From a bacterium (GTDB lineage: Bacteria > Armatimonadota > Zipacnadia > Zipacnadales > UBA11051): a DNA stretch of 64,000 nucleotides. The notes under the pieces are model-generated. The model saw nothing but the letters and a program-made list of their open reading frames with translations. It was not told the DNA's origin and ran no database searches. Positions 8,668-16,518 of this stretch are shown in pieces. Location of the stretch: assembly GCA_030604405.1 (NCBI GenBank), contig JAUVVY010000005.1:1-64000 (forward strand), given 5' to 3'. Each line of letters begins with the position of its first letter. Within the stretch, counting starts at the first letter, position 1. The position numbers were made by a program, and so were the translations under genes.

Positions 8668-9690
8668 ATGAGCCGCGGATCCAAGACTGCGATCGGGTGT
8701 CTGGTGGCATTTATTGTATTGACTGTGCTGTCGGCGTGGGCCGTCTGGTCGCCTTTAGGCTTTGGGCCGTGGTACTACGATCAGATGGCGCGGTCAAAGT
8801 CGGACAAAGGCGACACACAAGCCGCTGCCGAGTATTGGCAGCGGGCCGTCCAACAGCGTCCGAATGACACCACACTGCGCCTGTGGTTGGGTTGGGCACA
8901 TGAGAAAAATGGCGAGGACGCCGCGGCGTTGGCCGAATACCAGGAGGCTTTCCGCCTCGACTCGGAACTGACAGCGGCGCTGGCCTACCAGGCGCACCTG
9001 CACCTCAGCAACGACGACTACAAGGCAGCGGCAGAGATTCTGCAACAGGCGCAGGAGCAGGCCCCCGACCACCCAGATGTACAGCTACTCCAAGGCCAGT
9101 TGCTGATGGCCCAGGGCCAGGCTGAACAGGCACTACCGTATCTGGAAAAGGCCGTCGAGATTGGCACCGACAAGCCCAACGCCTATCATTCTCTGGCTGA
9201 GGCATACGCAGAGCTTGGGCGGGAGGACGAGGCGCTGGCCGCTTACCGAGTAGGGGCGCGCCGTGGTGAGAAGCGCTGCAAAGACCACTTGGCCGCCATC
9301 GGCGACAGGCTCGCAGTGGAGGAAGCTACGCCGGGGGAGAGCCACCGGGAGCGGGAAGATCGCGCCGAAGGCGAGACGGAGGCCTCCGCGTGCTGCGATA
9401 GCGGCGCCGCCCCGGGCCTCGCCTTCATGGGCGTTTTCTTCGCATTCTACTTCGTGTTTCTCGCCGGCGCGATGATCATGTGGGCACTCGGCGTTCTGTG
9501 CCTGTGGGACTGCGCCAAGCGCGACTTTCCAGATCCCAACACTCGCGCGATTTGGTCTGTGCTGTTGATGCTCATACACTGGGTAGGTGTTATAGCTTAT
9601 TACTTCGTCGTTTACCGGCACAACGATCCGCCGCACTTACCACGAAATGACCCGCCTGCGGGCACACGGAGCGTGGACCAGCCCGAGTGA
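8668..9690 (+). CDS. Membrane-anchored TPR protein with C-terminal PLDc_N-like membrane domain
   Basis: A 340-residue protein with three parts: an N-terminal membrane anchor (about 8-27), four to five tetratricopeptide repeats (about 45-200, e.g. AEYWQRAVQQRPND, ALPYLEKAVEIGTDKPNAYHS) and a C-terminal membrane unit of two helices around LWDCAKRDFPDPNTRAIW. That last unit resembles the small N-terminal domain found before some phospholipase D enzymes; no PLD catalytic HKD motif is present. GGAGG at 8654-8658 serves either GTG 8665 or ATG 8668; I prefer the ATG. TPR repeats mediate protein contacts, so this is probably an assembly or sensing factor in the envelope. Confidence 0.8.
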   Translation: MSRGSKTAIGCLVAFIVLTVLSAWAVWSPLGFGPWYYDQMARSKSDKGDTQAAAEYWQRAVQQRPNDTTLRLWLGWAHEKNGEDAAALAEYQEAFRLDSELTAALAYQAHLHLSNDDYKAAAEILQQAQEQAPDHPDVQLLQGQLLMAQGQAEQALPYLEKAVEIGTDKPNAYHSLAEAYAELGREDEALAAYRVGARRGEKRCKDHLAAIGDRLAVEEATPGESHREREDRAEGETEASACCDSGAAPGLAFMGVFFAFYFVFLAGAMIMWALGVLCLWDCAKRDFPDPNTRAIWSVLLMLIHWVGVIAYYFVVYRHNDPPHLPRNDPPAGTRSVDQPE

Positions 9691-9707
9691 TGCACAAGAT
9701 GCCTCGC

Positions 9708-9779
9708 TCGGGCATCCCGCAGGCCCTGCCGTGTTCGCCCTGAGCTTGTCGAAGGGAGCGAAGTCGAAGGGCTGCCCGA
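9708..9779. repeat. TCGGGC hairpin repeat, copy 2
   Basis: TCGGGCA (9708-9714) pairs with TGCCCGA (9773-9779) and GCCCT (9723-9727) with AGGGC (9768-9772). The interior carries CTGAGCTTGTCGAAGGGAGC followed by GAAGTCGAAGG, the two variants of the widespread CTGAGC...TCGAAGG motif. It fills the gap between the convergent TPR and isomerase-like genes, where a terminator would be expected. Confidence 0.8.
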
Positions 9780-9800
9780 CGCCGGAAGTGATTGGTCACA

Positions 9801-11207
9801 TCACACCATCGTGACCTCGCAGCCGATATACTTCTCCAGGGCCTCTTGCACTGGCGCTATCACGTGGTCGGGTGTTACGCTGACGTGGTGGCGGTGGCCC
9901 ATGTAGCCGACACTCTGCAGCACGTCCTGTAGACTCGCGATTTCCGCCACACCTGCGCAGCCGAAGAAGTCGTCGGCGATCGGATCCTCGGTGAAGCGCC
10001 CCTCGCCGAGATAGAATTTCATCTTGCCATCTTCGGTCATCATGCTGCCGAAAGTGAAGGGCATTGGCTTGATGCGGCCCTGGCAGGGACCGAAGGCGTT
10101 GCCCTCGCCGACGGCGTTGGCCAGGATCGCGTGGTCGGTGACCCGGCCCTTGCTAGTCATCATGGTACGCGGCACCGGCCCGCAGTGGAAAAGGATGCAC
10201 TTGTCATCTTCGTCGCCGTAGTTATTGTTCCAGTCGAGGCATGTGGCGACATTGCCCGAGGCCTGGGCAAGCGCGTACATGGTCACCGCGTTGCCCACAT
10301 CAACCTCGCAGGCGGTGACCACGCCGCGGTCGTTCATCTCGCTGAGCAGCACGCACGGCGAGATGCCGAGCTGCTGCTGCATTTCGATCCAGCAGCGTAT
10401 TGCGACCGCGTCCATTTTGTACTCCTTGACCACCTCGTCAACAGCCACACCGAGCTTGCAGATGTTGTTGAAGGCCGCTTCGGGCACTCCCGTCCACCTG
10501 GTGTACTCCTGCAGCCGCTTGGCCTTGGCTCTGACCTTTCTGTCGCTGTCCTTGAGCGCCGCCATGCGTGCGAAGATGTCCGACAGGTCGAGCGTCTCCA
10601 TGGTGATGTCGGCACGCTGCAGGGCCAGTTCGTCAATGCGCACGGTCTTGAAGGCGGTGGTGCGGGCACCGATAGCGCCGACCACCATATTCTTCATCCC
10701 GTTGACCGCGCGGCACATGCGGTCGAAGTAGTCAATATTTTCCGCGAACCTGTCGCTTGCGGGCTGCACGGTGTGGGGCTTGAGCGCGGTGAACTTGAGC
10801 CCGTTCTGGTAGAACACGTCCATGATGGAGAATTTGCCGCAGAAGGCGTCGCGGCGGAGTTCCGGGGCCATCTTGTCGAGTTCATCGGGATAGGCCTGGA
10901 TCAGGATCGGCACTCCGCAGTCCTTGAGAGCGGCGATGGCGCCGGTTTCGTCACCGAAGTTTGGCAGCGACAGGATGATGCCGTCGAACTTGCCCCGGTT
11001 TTGTTGCAGCCAGTTGGCGTAGAGTTCGCCTTCTGCCGGGGTCTCGACCGCGCCGTAGCGGGTGTGGCTCGCGCCCAGGAGCAGCGTCTTGTGGCCGAGT
11101 TGTTTGAGGCGATCTCGCAACTGCTTGCGCGCTTCTGCCTGCAGGGCTGCGGGAAAGAAGCCGCGATTTCCGAAAAACAGAGCAAAGGTACTTTTTTCGC
11201 TTGCCAT
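9801..11207 (-). CDS. L-fucose/L-arabinose isomerase-like family protein
   Basis: A 468-residue cytoplasmic protein of the L-fucose isomerase superfamily, whose members interconvert aldoses and ketoses using a divalent metal. Supporting segments are the N-terminal Rossmann-like part with GIILSLPNFGDE and the C-terminal part with AIRCWIEMQQQLGISPC, CDWNNNYGDEDDKCILFHCGP and a HRHHVSV segment near the end; the acidic and histidine residues there fit the metal site. In known enzymes the metal ligands are Glu, Asp and His. ATG 11207 has AGGAGG close upstream. The protein is shorter than E. coli FucI (about 590), as usual for the uncharacterised branch of the family. Substrate unknown. Confidence 0.82.
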   Translation of the reverse strand: MASEKSTFALFFGNRGFFPAALQAEARKQLRDRLKQLGHKTLLLGASHTRYGAVETPAEGELYANWLQQNRGKFDGIILSLPNFGDETGAIAALKDCGVPILIQAYPDELDKMAPELRRDAFCGKFSIMDVFYQNGLKFTALKPHTVQPASDRFAENIDYFDRMCRAVNGMKNMVVGAIGARTTAFKTVRIDELALQRADITMETLDLSDIFARMAALKDSDRKVRAKAKRLQEYTRWTGVPEAAFNNICKLGVAVDEVVKEYKMDAVAIRCWIEMQQQLGISPCVLLSEMNDRGVVTACEVDVGNAVTMYALAQASGNVATCLDWNNNYGDEDDKCILFHCGPVPRTMMTSKGRVTDHAILANAVGEGNAFGPCQGRIKPMPFTFGSMMTEDGKMKFYLGEGRFTEDPIADDFFGCAGVAEIASLQDVLQSVGYMGHRHHVSVTPDHVIAPVQEALEKYIGCEVTMV

Positions 11208-11919
11208 GATATCCTCCTCATATTTGGTACGGGTTTATAGGCATCTGCCGAAAATGCTTCAGCGGCCGGTGCTTGCGTCTCGGGTTGGATATCGTCACGT
11301 TCGCCGCCGCAGGCCAGATTCCTGCCAGGTTGATCATCATCTGCGTCGCGCCGTTTGCGAATGTCACCGCCAGTGGTCATTGAGAAAGGCGAAGTTGTCA
11401 TCCTACGAGGCTGGGCCAGAGTGTTGTATTGGCTTGCGGCCCGGTACAAGCCCGCGCCCTACAGGACGGGAGCAGACATTGGCGCAGCATTGGCCGCACC
11501 CATGTCAGCCTCCTTGCTTATCCGGCTCTAAAGCCCCAAGGTGAGTAATTATGGCTATTTGTGGTGCTAGCTGTTTCGTTACGACTTCGTCCACACCAGG
11601 ATTTGCTCGTAGAACGCCCCGGTTCGTCGTCCGGTACGGCGGTTCACGTGCCTAGCAATTCGTACGCATATCGGTGCTGTTGATGATAGTCAATAAGCCC
11701 CACGTAGGGCGGGCGATGTAACGACCAGGTCTGCAGCCGGGAAATCAACCTCGCGGGAATCTCGGCATAGGCAGAGGGCGAAGTTTTGATGAATTATTGA
11801 AGGTTTCTTGGGCATAGTAGGCGCATAGTATGTGTCATGCTGTGAAGGTTTTGTGGGGCGGCAGATAATCTGCTGGCGCGGGATCGTGTTGTGGGTGTGC
11901 CAGACTGAGGAGGACGACG
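11208..11919. other. Gene-poor stretch between divergent isomerase-like and Flp pilin genes
   Basis: Over 700 bases with no credible gene of normal size. It must contain promoters for both flanking genes, but I could not place a convincing -35/-10 pair. A tiny leftward reading frame (11503-11459, 14 codons) has a strong AAGGAGG before its ATG. The right half is more AT-rich just before the pilin gene. No tRNA or terminator hairpin was seen. Confidence 0.5.
11459..11503 (-). CDS. Possible 14-residue leader peptide
   Basis: ATG at 11503-11501 is preceded by AAGGAGG with a six-base spacer and followed by a 14-codon frame (MGAANAAPMSAPVL) ending in TAG at 11461-11459. It lies about 250 bases upstream of the isomerase-like gene on the same strand. 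It is supported only by the ribosome-binding site; composition gives no sign of regulated stalling. It could be chance. Confidence 0.2.
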   Translation of the reverse strand: MGAANAAPMSAPVL

Positions 11920-12102
11920 TTGAGAGGTTTAATAGATTATTGGCACGAGGAGACCGGGCTAACCAGTACTGAGTATGCTCTGCTGCTGGCCTTGATCGTC
12001 GTTGTGGGTATCCTCGCGTACTCTCAGTTGATGTACAAGATCATTTCTCCCGGGCATGAAGAACACGATCATGATATCCGCATTTGGAAATTTTGGCGGT
12101 GA
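11920..12102 (+). CDS. Flp/Fap-type (class IVb) pilin
   Basis: A 60-residue prepilin of the Flp family. The prepilin-peptidase motif G-x4-E-Y is exact: Gly13, then LTST, Glu18, Tyr19, followed by the hydrophobic helix ALLLALIVVVGILAY that packs the pilus core. Cleavage after Gly13 would leave a 47-residue mature pilin, a normal Flp size, with a His- and Asp-rich tail. The start is TTG 11920 with GAGGAGG (11907-11913) six bases upstream. No tad/cpa/rcp assembly genes, prepilin peptidase or second pilin are found within the window, so assembly proteins must be encoded elsewhere. Confidence 0.85.
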   Translation: MRGLIDYWHEETGLTSTEYALLLALIVVVGILAYSQLMYKIISPGHEEHDHDIRIWKFWR

Positions 12103-12252
12103 TAAGCGCGATGCGGCTTGTATAAGGTGGCCGGAGTCAGTATCGCACGCGGCGGAGCAGCGGATGTACACTGGAGAACGATGGCAGGCAAGAACCGGAG
12201 TTGCGGCCGGTGATGGTCTGCCGTTTTTGTGTCTGGTAGAGGCCGGGGCACG

Positions 12253-12744
12253 TTAGTCTTCGATGGGGACGGATTCGGAGCTGTCGGGGAGCTGGCGCAG
12301 GGCCTCCGGCGCGACCTGCTTGTCCAGCAGGCCGAGGGCCACGGCGACGCCGTGCAGGATCGCTTCGGGGCGCGGAGGACAACCCTGAATGTAGTAATCA
12401 ACCGGCAGCACCGTGTCCACGCCGCCGACGATGTTGTAACTGTCATACCAGATGCCGCCACCACAAGCGCATGAGCCGACGGCCACCACCAACTTGGGAT
12501 CCGGCACCGCCTCATAGAGTCTCTTCAGCGCCGGCACCACCTGGCGAGTGACCGGACCGCAGCAGATCAGCACATCGGCATGTCGCGGCGAGCCGACCAG
12601 CTTGATGCCGAAGCGCTCGGCGTCGTAATACGGGGTCAGTACATCTATGACCTCGATGTCGCAGCCATTACATGCGCCGGTGTTGGTGTGATATAGCCAC
12701 AGGGACTTGAAGAACGCCTTCTTGCACAGCTCTTCTAACATCAC
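12253..12744 (-). CDS. Group 4 [NiFe] hydrogenase small subunit (HyfI/HycG/EchC/NuoB-like)
   Basis: This 163-residue protein is the small subunit of a membrane-bound [NiFe] hydrogenase and carries the [4Fe-4S] cluster closest to the NiFe site. The four cluster cysteines are Cys24 and Cys27 (TGACNGCDIEV), Cys91 (VGSCACGGG) and Cys121 (IQGCPPRPEAI), the exact pattern of NuoB/EchC/HycG. No Tat signal or membrane anchor is present, as expected for a group 4 enzyme on the cytoplasmic face. It is the last gene of the leftward hydrogenase operon and its start overlaps the end of the ferredoxin-type gene by four bases, implying translational coupling. Confidence 0.93.
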   Translation of the reverse strand: MMLEELCKKAFFKSLWLYHTNTGACNGCDIEVIDVLTPYYDAERFGIKLVGSPRHADVLICCGPVTRQVVPALKRLYEAVPDPKLVVAVGSCACGGGIWYDSYNIVGGVDTVLPVDYYIQGCPPRPEAILHGVAVALGLLDKQVAPEALRQLPDSSESVPIED

Positions 12745-13274
12745 TCACCCTCCCCGACAGTGGCAGTCGTGTTTTCGGCTTGTTGGCTTTCAAGGCACAC
12801 GTTTTCGTACTGACACAAATCGCCGCCGCGGTCAATTTCGTCACTGCGAAAGCCGGGCTGCATGATGCGGTCCAGGGGCGTCGCCGGCTGATAGCAAGCG
12901 CCACAACGCCGGCAAGTGGCCATGAATATCTCGCACTGGTGGGTCAAGTCCTGGCGGGCCTGGTCGGAAGCCAGCTCGAACTGTCTGGTCATGGTTATGG
13001 CGTCTTCGGGGCAGACCTCGGCGCAGCGCCCGCAGAAGATGCAACGCTCCAGCAGCCGGGTTATGCGGCGAGTGGTCTGGTCAAGGTCCTCTATCTTTAT
13101 CAGCCGCGCCGGGCAGACCGCAGCACACGCTCCGCAACCGATACACTTGTCCACATCCACCTCGGGGTAGCCGCGGAAGCCCTCGTCAGGGGGATGCGGC
13201 TTGGCCGGATAGGGCAGAGTGACCCTTCCTGCCAACAGACATATCAGAGCCTGCTTGAGCTTGCTTAAGATCAT
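12741..13274 (-). CDS. Hydrogenase-4/formate-hydrogenlyase-type ferredoxin subunit (HyfH/HycF/NuoI-like)
   Basis: A 177-residue electron-transfer subunit with two [4Fe-4S] clusters: Cys44/47/50/54 (CIGCGACAAVCP) and Cys78/81/84/88 (CIFCGRCAEVCP). The C-terminal third holds a further cysteine group, Cys121/124/127 (CRRCGAC) and Cys153/160, like the extra cysteine-rich tail of HycF and HyfH and unlike plain NuoI. It would pass electrons between the soluble module and the small subunit. AGGAGG stands eight bases before ATG 13274. Upstream lies a 173-base gap holding GGGACAGTCCC repeats rather than the tight spacing seen with the next gene. Confidence 0.92.
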   Translation of the reverse strand: MILSKLKQALICLLAGRVTLPYPAKPHPPDEGFRGYPEVDVDKCIGCGACAAVCPARLIKIEDLDQTTRRITRLLERCIFCGRCAEVCPEDAITMTRQFELASDQARQDLTHQCEIFMATCRRCGACYQPATPLDRIMQPGFRSDEIDRGGDLCQYENVCLESQQAENTTATVGEGE

Positions 13275-13306
13275 GCTGCAATATCCTCCTGAAGAGCCTG
13301 GATCGG

Positions 13307-13336
13307 CGGGGACAGTCCCTAAAGGGACAGTCCCCC
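13307..13336. repeat. Tandem GGGACAGTCCC repeat
   Basis: GGGGACAGTCCC (13308-13319) and GGGACAGTCCCCC (13324-13336) are separated by TAAA; a third weaker ACAGTCCC follows at 13340-13347. Each unit is itself nearly palindromic, so two small hairpins or one larger hairpin can form. It sits inside the hydrogenase operon between the large-subunit and ferredoxin genes. Confidence 0.8.
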
Positions 13337-13447
13337 TTACAGTCCCTTTGAATTCCTGAATTGCCCAACCGCGTGGGCCGGTCTCAGTGCGTCCGGCGAA
13401 GCCGAACCCACCTTCGGCCGGCCCCTCCTACGACTCACTGCATCGAG

Positions 13448-15106
13448 TCACCTTCTGCAATTGCTTAGGTCCTCGGCGGAGCATGTACGAAGTTGGCCAG
13501 AATTGATGTCCAGGACTTCCATGCGGTCGGTGCATGAGAAACAGGGATCGAAGCTGCCAATGTTGATGGGCACGTCGGCCAGGGCGCTGCCGGCCAGCAT
13601 CGGTGGGACGACCTGGAGGTTGGCGTAAGTCGGCGCGCGTACGCGCCAGCGCTCGGGGCGATTGTCCTCGCCGGTCAGGACCCAGTGAAAAACCTCGCCG
13701 CGTGGGGCCTCGACCGTGCTGATGGCCTGGCGGCCCGCCGGGATGTCCTCGCTGACCTCGGCAAGCACCGGGCCCTCCGGGATGTCATCCAGGGCCTGAC
13801 GGATGATGCCTATCGAGACAAGCGTTTCATCGAGTCTGACCAGCGTGCGGGCCAGATTGTCGCAGCCGTCATGGACGCACTTTTTCACGTCCAGCCGGTC
13901 ATAAGCAGCGTAGGGATGATCAACGCGGACGTCAATTTCGACGCCCGAGCCGCGTCCGGTAGGACCGACGGCGCAGTGCTCTATGGCCATGTCTTTGGGC
14001 AACATGCCGGTGCCGCGCAGCCGCGCCATCAAGGTAGTGTCTCCGGGGATGGAGTCGTAGAGCGCCTGCCACTCGCGCTCGATCTCCTTGATGACACTGC
14101 GGACGTCATCGTAGGCGTCTGGCTCGATGTCGCGGCGCACCCCGCCGATGACATTGGTCGCGTAGGTTTTGCGATTGCCAGTCAGGCGCTCGCACAGCCA
14201 CATCAACGGCTCGCGCATGCGCCATACCTGCATCAGCACGGTGTCAAAGCCGATGATGTGGCCGGCGATTCCCAGCCATAACAGATGGCTCTGGATGCGC
14301 TCGAGTTCGAGCATGATGGTGCGGAGGTACTTGGCCCGCAGCGGGATTTCAATTCCGGCCGCTTGCTCGATCGCCTGGCAGTAGCATGTACTGTGGACGC
14401 ACCCGCAGATGCCGCAGATGCGCTCGGCGATGAAGGGAATCTGGTTGTAGGTGAGCACGCTGCAGCCCACCTTCTCGATGCCACGGTGGTTGTAAAAGCC
14501 CCGGTAATCGGCCCCGACTACCTCTTCGCCCTCGACAAAGATGCGGAAATAAGCAGGCTCCTCCAGCGCAGGGAAGTAGGGCCCGATTGGCACGACGCTG
14601 CTGCCCTCGGGCGGCGGCTTGCGCTCCGGAGTGCAGTCAGCAATCGGGGGCTTGATGCCGTGCTCAACGTCCCAGCGGAGCGGATAGAGGTCCTCGGGCC
14701 AGTCATCGGCCAGTACCAGCCGGCGGGGGTCCGGGTGCCCCTCAGGGACGACGCCGACCATGTCGTGGAACTCGCGCTCGCCCCAGTTGGCCGCCGGCAC
14801 CACCGGAGTGATGGAGGGGATTCTCGGGTCGTCCTCGTCCACCTCGGCGTGCAAAGCGATGTAGATGCCATCTTCGTCTTTGGCGAAGAAATGAGTAATG
14901 AGGAACTTGCCGCGCTGCCGGCGGCGGTCGGTGCCTGCGTTGACTACAAAGCGGCAGCCCAGATCGTCCTGCAGGTGCGCGGCTACCTCGACGACGCTGT
15001 CGGGGTCAATGGTTACATATAGCCGGCCAGGCTGCGGCGAATTGACTTGTAGTATCTTGTCGCCGAATGTTTGCTGGAGGCTTGCGCCAAGCTCTTGTGC
15101 GGTCAC
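13448..15106 (-). CDS. Group 4 [NiFe] hydrogenase large subunit with fused NuoC-like domain (HycE/HyfG-like)
   Basis: A 552-residue fusion: NuoC/EchD-like domain (about 1-150, with ANWGEREFHDMVGV) followed by the NuoD/EchE-like catalytic domain, the arrangement of HycE and HyfG. Both nickel-binding motifs are intact: RICGICGCVHS (229-239, Cys231 and Cys234) and DPCFSCTDR (520-528, Cys522 and Cys525). This rules out a complex I subunit, which has lost them. A 24-residue tail follows the second motif; in HycE such a tail is cut off by the protease HycI after nickel insertion, and a HycI-like gene is in this operon. It catalyses proton reduction or H2 oxidation. A structured repeat fills the gap upstream. 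Confidence 0.95.
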   Translation of the reverse strand: MTAQELGASLQQTFGDKILQVNSPQPGRLYVTIDPDSVVEVAAHLQDDLGCRFVVNAGTDRRRQRGKFLITHFFAKDEDGIYIALHAEVDEDDPRIPSITPVVPAANWGEREFHDMVGVVPEGHPDPRRLVLADDWPEDLYPLRWDVEHGIKPPIADCTPERKPPPEGSSVVPIGPYFPALEEPAYFRIFVEGEEVVGADYRGFYNHRGIEKVGCSVLTYNQIPFIAERICGICGCVHSTCYCQAIEQAAGIEIPLRAKYLRTIMLELERIQSHLLWLGIAGHIIGFDTVLMQVWRMREPLMWLCERLTGNRKTYATNVIGGVRRDIEPDAYDDVRSVIKEIEREWQALYDSIPGDTTLMARLRGTGMLPKDMAIEHCAVGPTGRGSGVEIDVRVDHPYAAYDRLDVKKCVHDGCDNLARTLVRLDETLVSIGIIRQALDDIPEGPVLAEVSEDIPAGRQAISTVEAPRGEVFHWVLTGEDNRPERWRVRAPTYANLQVVPPMLAGSALADVPINIGSFDPCFSCTDRMEVLDINSGQLRTCSAEDLSNCRR

Positions 15107-15532
15107 CGTTGCTACTCCTCGAGTATAAGGCGTCGGGCTGGAACTGTAGTTATGCAGGTTTCTAGTTCTAAAAGGAGCTTAGAGCTTTGCAAGCCAGTCC
15201 CATCGCAGATTGCGTTGCCGTTGGAGGGGCCGGTCGAACGTCGGACGTCATTTGTCCGACGTGAGCCCGGCCCGCGCAGGGCGCTATTCTGGTGCGCTCT
15301 GGACACTGAAACGGCCAGCGACAACGGCTGGGCCAGGCTTGCGAGCTTTGCAGAGCAAAGCTCACTGCGACAGGCCCCTCCATTACGACTAGCAACTCGC
15401 CAGCCATCCCTACAGAACTCAAACTCGCTCAGATTTGCATAACTACAGTGGAAGCCCGAGCCGCCTTCGCCAAGGCTACGGCGCCCAGGCCTACGCGATG
15501 ATGATTTGTTGCGTTATCGTGATTCGTTTGGC
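15107..15532. other. 426-base gap within the hydrogenase operon, mostly repeat DNA
   Basis: This gap separates two hydrogenase genes that are normally nearly adjacent. It contains the structured dispersed repeat (15220-15393) and its boundary segment (15436-15458), followed by short GCC/GGC-rich inverted sequence near 15465-15500. The stretch from 15107 to 15219 gives no gene. No promoter could be identified with confidence. Confidence 0.6.
15220..15458. repeat. Structured dispersed repeat, copy B
   Basis: The element shares long blocks with 46745-46954: AACGTCGGACGTCAT near its left end, ACGGCC...ACGGCTGGGCCAG, GCGACAGGCCC...CATTACGACTA, and the 23-base boundary at 15436. The centre is a 9-bp hairpin, GAGCTTTGC (15343-15351), loop AGA, GCAAAGCTC (15355-15363), enclosed by GGGCC (15330-15334) pairing with GGCCC (15373-15377). 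A separate perfect hairpin ACGTCGGAC/GTCCGACGT lies at about 15238-15262. The central stem has different bases in the other copy but still pairs. Confidence 0.85.
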
Positions 15533-16426
15533 CTAGAAGCCGGCGATAGCCAGCACCAGGGCCACTACCGCCAGGCCAATGACGGCGAGAAAATAGCGCA
15601 TCGCTTGCTCAATTCGCAGGCGCGGGTTGACCACGTCAATAAGCCCCACAACGACAATAAGAGCAACGACGGTCGCGAGATGTGCCAGGATGTTGAACGG
15701 GAAGGCAAAGGCAACGCCCCAGGGGATGAAGATAGCCGCCAGGATGGATGCATATACTATCTGGCGGGCGAAAGATGCCCACTGAAACAGCGCCAGCCGG
15801 GGGCCGGATAGCTCAATGAACGGCCCGCCCATGATTTCCGTGTCTGCTTCGGCGATGTCAAAGGGCAGCTTGCCGATCTGGGCTTGCAAGGCTAACAGCA
15901 GCGCCACCGCGGCAACTATCATGGATGCGGCGGGGCCGTGGAGATGGTGCCACTGGGCGATATCCCACATCATCAGGGTCCCGGATTTGAAAGCAGCCGT
16001 TACCAGGCAAACAATCAGGACGGGCTCGACGACAATGTGCATCATGATCTCACGTCCGGCGCCGACTGCCGAGTAGGGGCTGGGCGAGGACAGTCCGACC
16101 ATCACAGTAGCCGTTGCTGCGATTGTAATGAGATAAGCAAGTACGATCATGTCTGCATAGTGTCCCAGGGGCGGCTGTGTACCCATGGGTGTGAGCAACG
16201 CCGCCGCCAGTGCCGCGGCCAGCGCTACCATTGGTCCGTAGATGACCACCGGGCTTGGCGAGGATCTGAGGTCCTCTTTGCCCAGCAACTTAAACAGGTC
16301 ATAGAACGGCTGGAGCACCGGTGGGCCCTGACGGGAGTGCAGCCGCGCGCGCAGGTACTTGCGGACGACGCCGGCCAGCAGCGGCCCCACGAGCAACGCC
16401 AGACCCAGGTTTATCGCGGCAGTCAT
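15533..16426 (-). CDS. Hydrogenase membrane subunit, NuoH-like (HyfC/HycD/EchB)
   Basis: A 297-residue integral membrane protein of the NuoH/HycD family with about eight membrane helices. It anchors the catalytic arm to the membrane and helps couple electron transfer to ion movement. Characteristic segments are RARLHSRQGPPVLQPFYDLFKLLGKE near the N-terminus (about 25-52, the loop contacting the NuoD/NuoB pair), the acidic loop DIAEADTEIMGGPFIELSGPR near the middle of the second half, and PRLRIEQAMRYF before the last helix. It is co-directional with, and 92 nt upstream-spaced from, the antiporter-like gene. Length is normal for the family. Confidence 0.92.
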   Translation of the reverse strand: MTAAINLGLALLVGPLLAGVVRKYLRARLHSRQGPPVLQPFYDLFKLLGKEDLRSSPSPVVIYGPMVALAAALAAALLTPMGTQPPLGHYADMIVLAYLITIAATATVMVGLSSPSPYSAVGAGREIMMHIVVEPVLIVCLVTAAFKSGTLMMWDIAQWHHLHGPAASMIVAAVALLLALQAQIGKLPFDIAEADTEIMGGPFIELSGPRLALFQWASFARQIVYASILAAIFIPWGVAFAFPFNILAHLATVVALIVVVGLIDVVNPRLRIEQAMRYFLAVIGLAVVALVLAIAGF

Positions 16427-16444
16427 AACCTCAACCTTTGTCTT

Positions 16445-16464
16445 GCCGAAGGCTCAGCTTCGGC
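16445..16464. repeat. Small hairpin between hydrogenase membrane genes
   Basis: GCCGAAG (16445-16451) pairs with CTTCGGC (16458-16464) around a six-base loop. It lies in the gap between the NuoH-like and antiporter-like genes, next to the A5GG...CCT5 element. It may be a processing site or part of the repeat; it is not followed by a T-run on either strand close enough for a classic terminator. Confidence 0.5.
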
Positions 16465-16477
16465 TACGGGTTCTCAG

Positions 16478-16499
16478 AAAAAGGGTCTGTCGCCTTTTT
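16478..16499. repeat. AAAAAGG...CCTTTTT inverted repeat (GGGGACAG family)
   Basis: AAAAAGG (16478-16484) pairs with CCTTTTT (16493-16499) around GTCTGTCG. On either strand the T5 side would resemble an intrinsic terminator, yet it lies inside an operon. The GGGTCTGTC core is the reversed relative of the GACAG core at 2901, 5552 and 13308. Confidence 0.65.
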
Positions 16500-16518
16500 C
16501 CCAGGAATCTCAGCGAAC

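Noticed and set aside
15220-15393. Known riboswitch class (cobalamin, c-di-GMP or similar)
   Set aside because: The conserved cores of those classes are not present; the same sequence occurs upstream of unrelated genes, so a dispersed element is likelier.
16478-16499. Intrinsic terminator between hydrogenase genes
   Set aside because: The AAAAAGG/CCTTTTT stem has a weak AT-rich base and lies within an operon; it matches a dispersed repeat, so I list it as repeat only.
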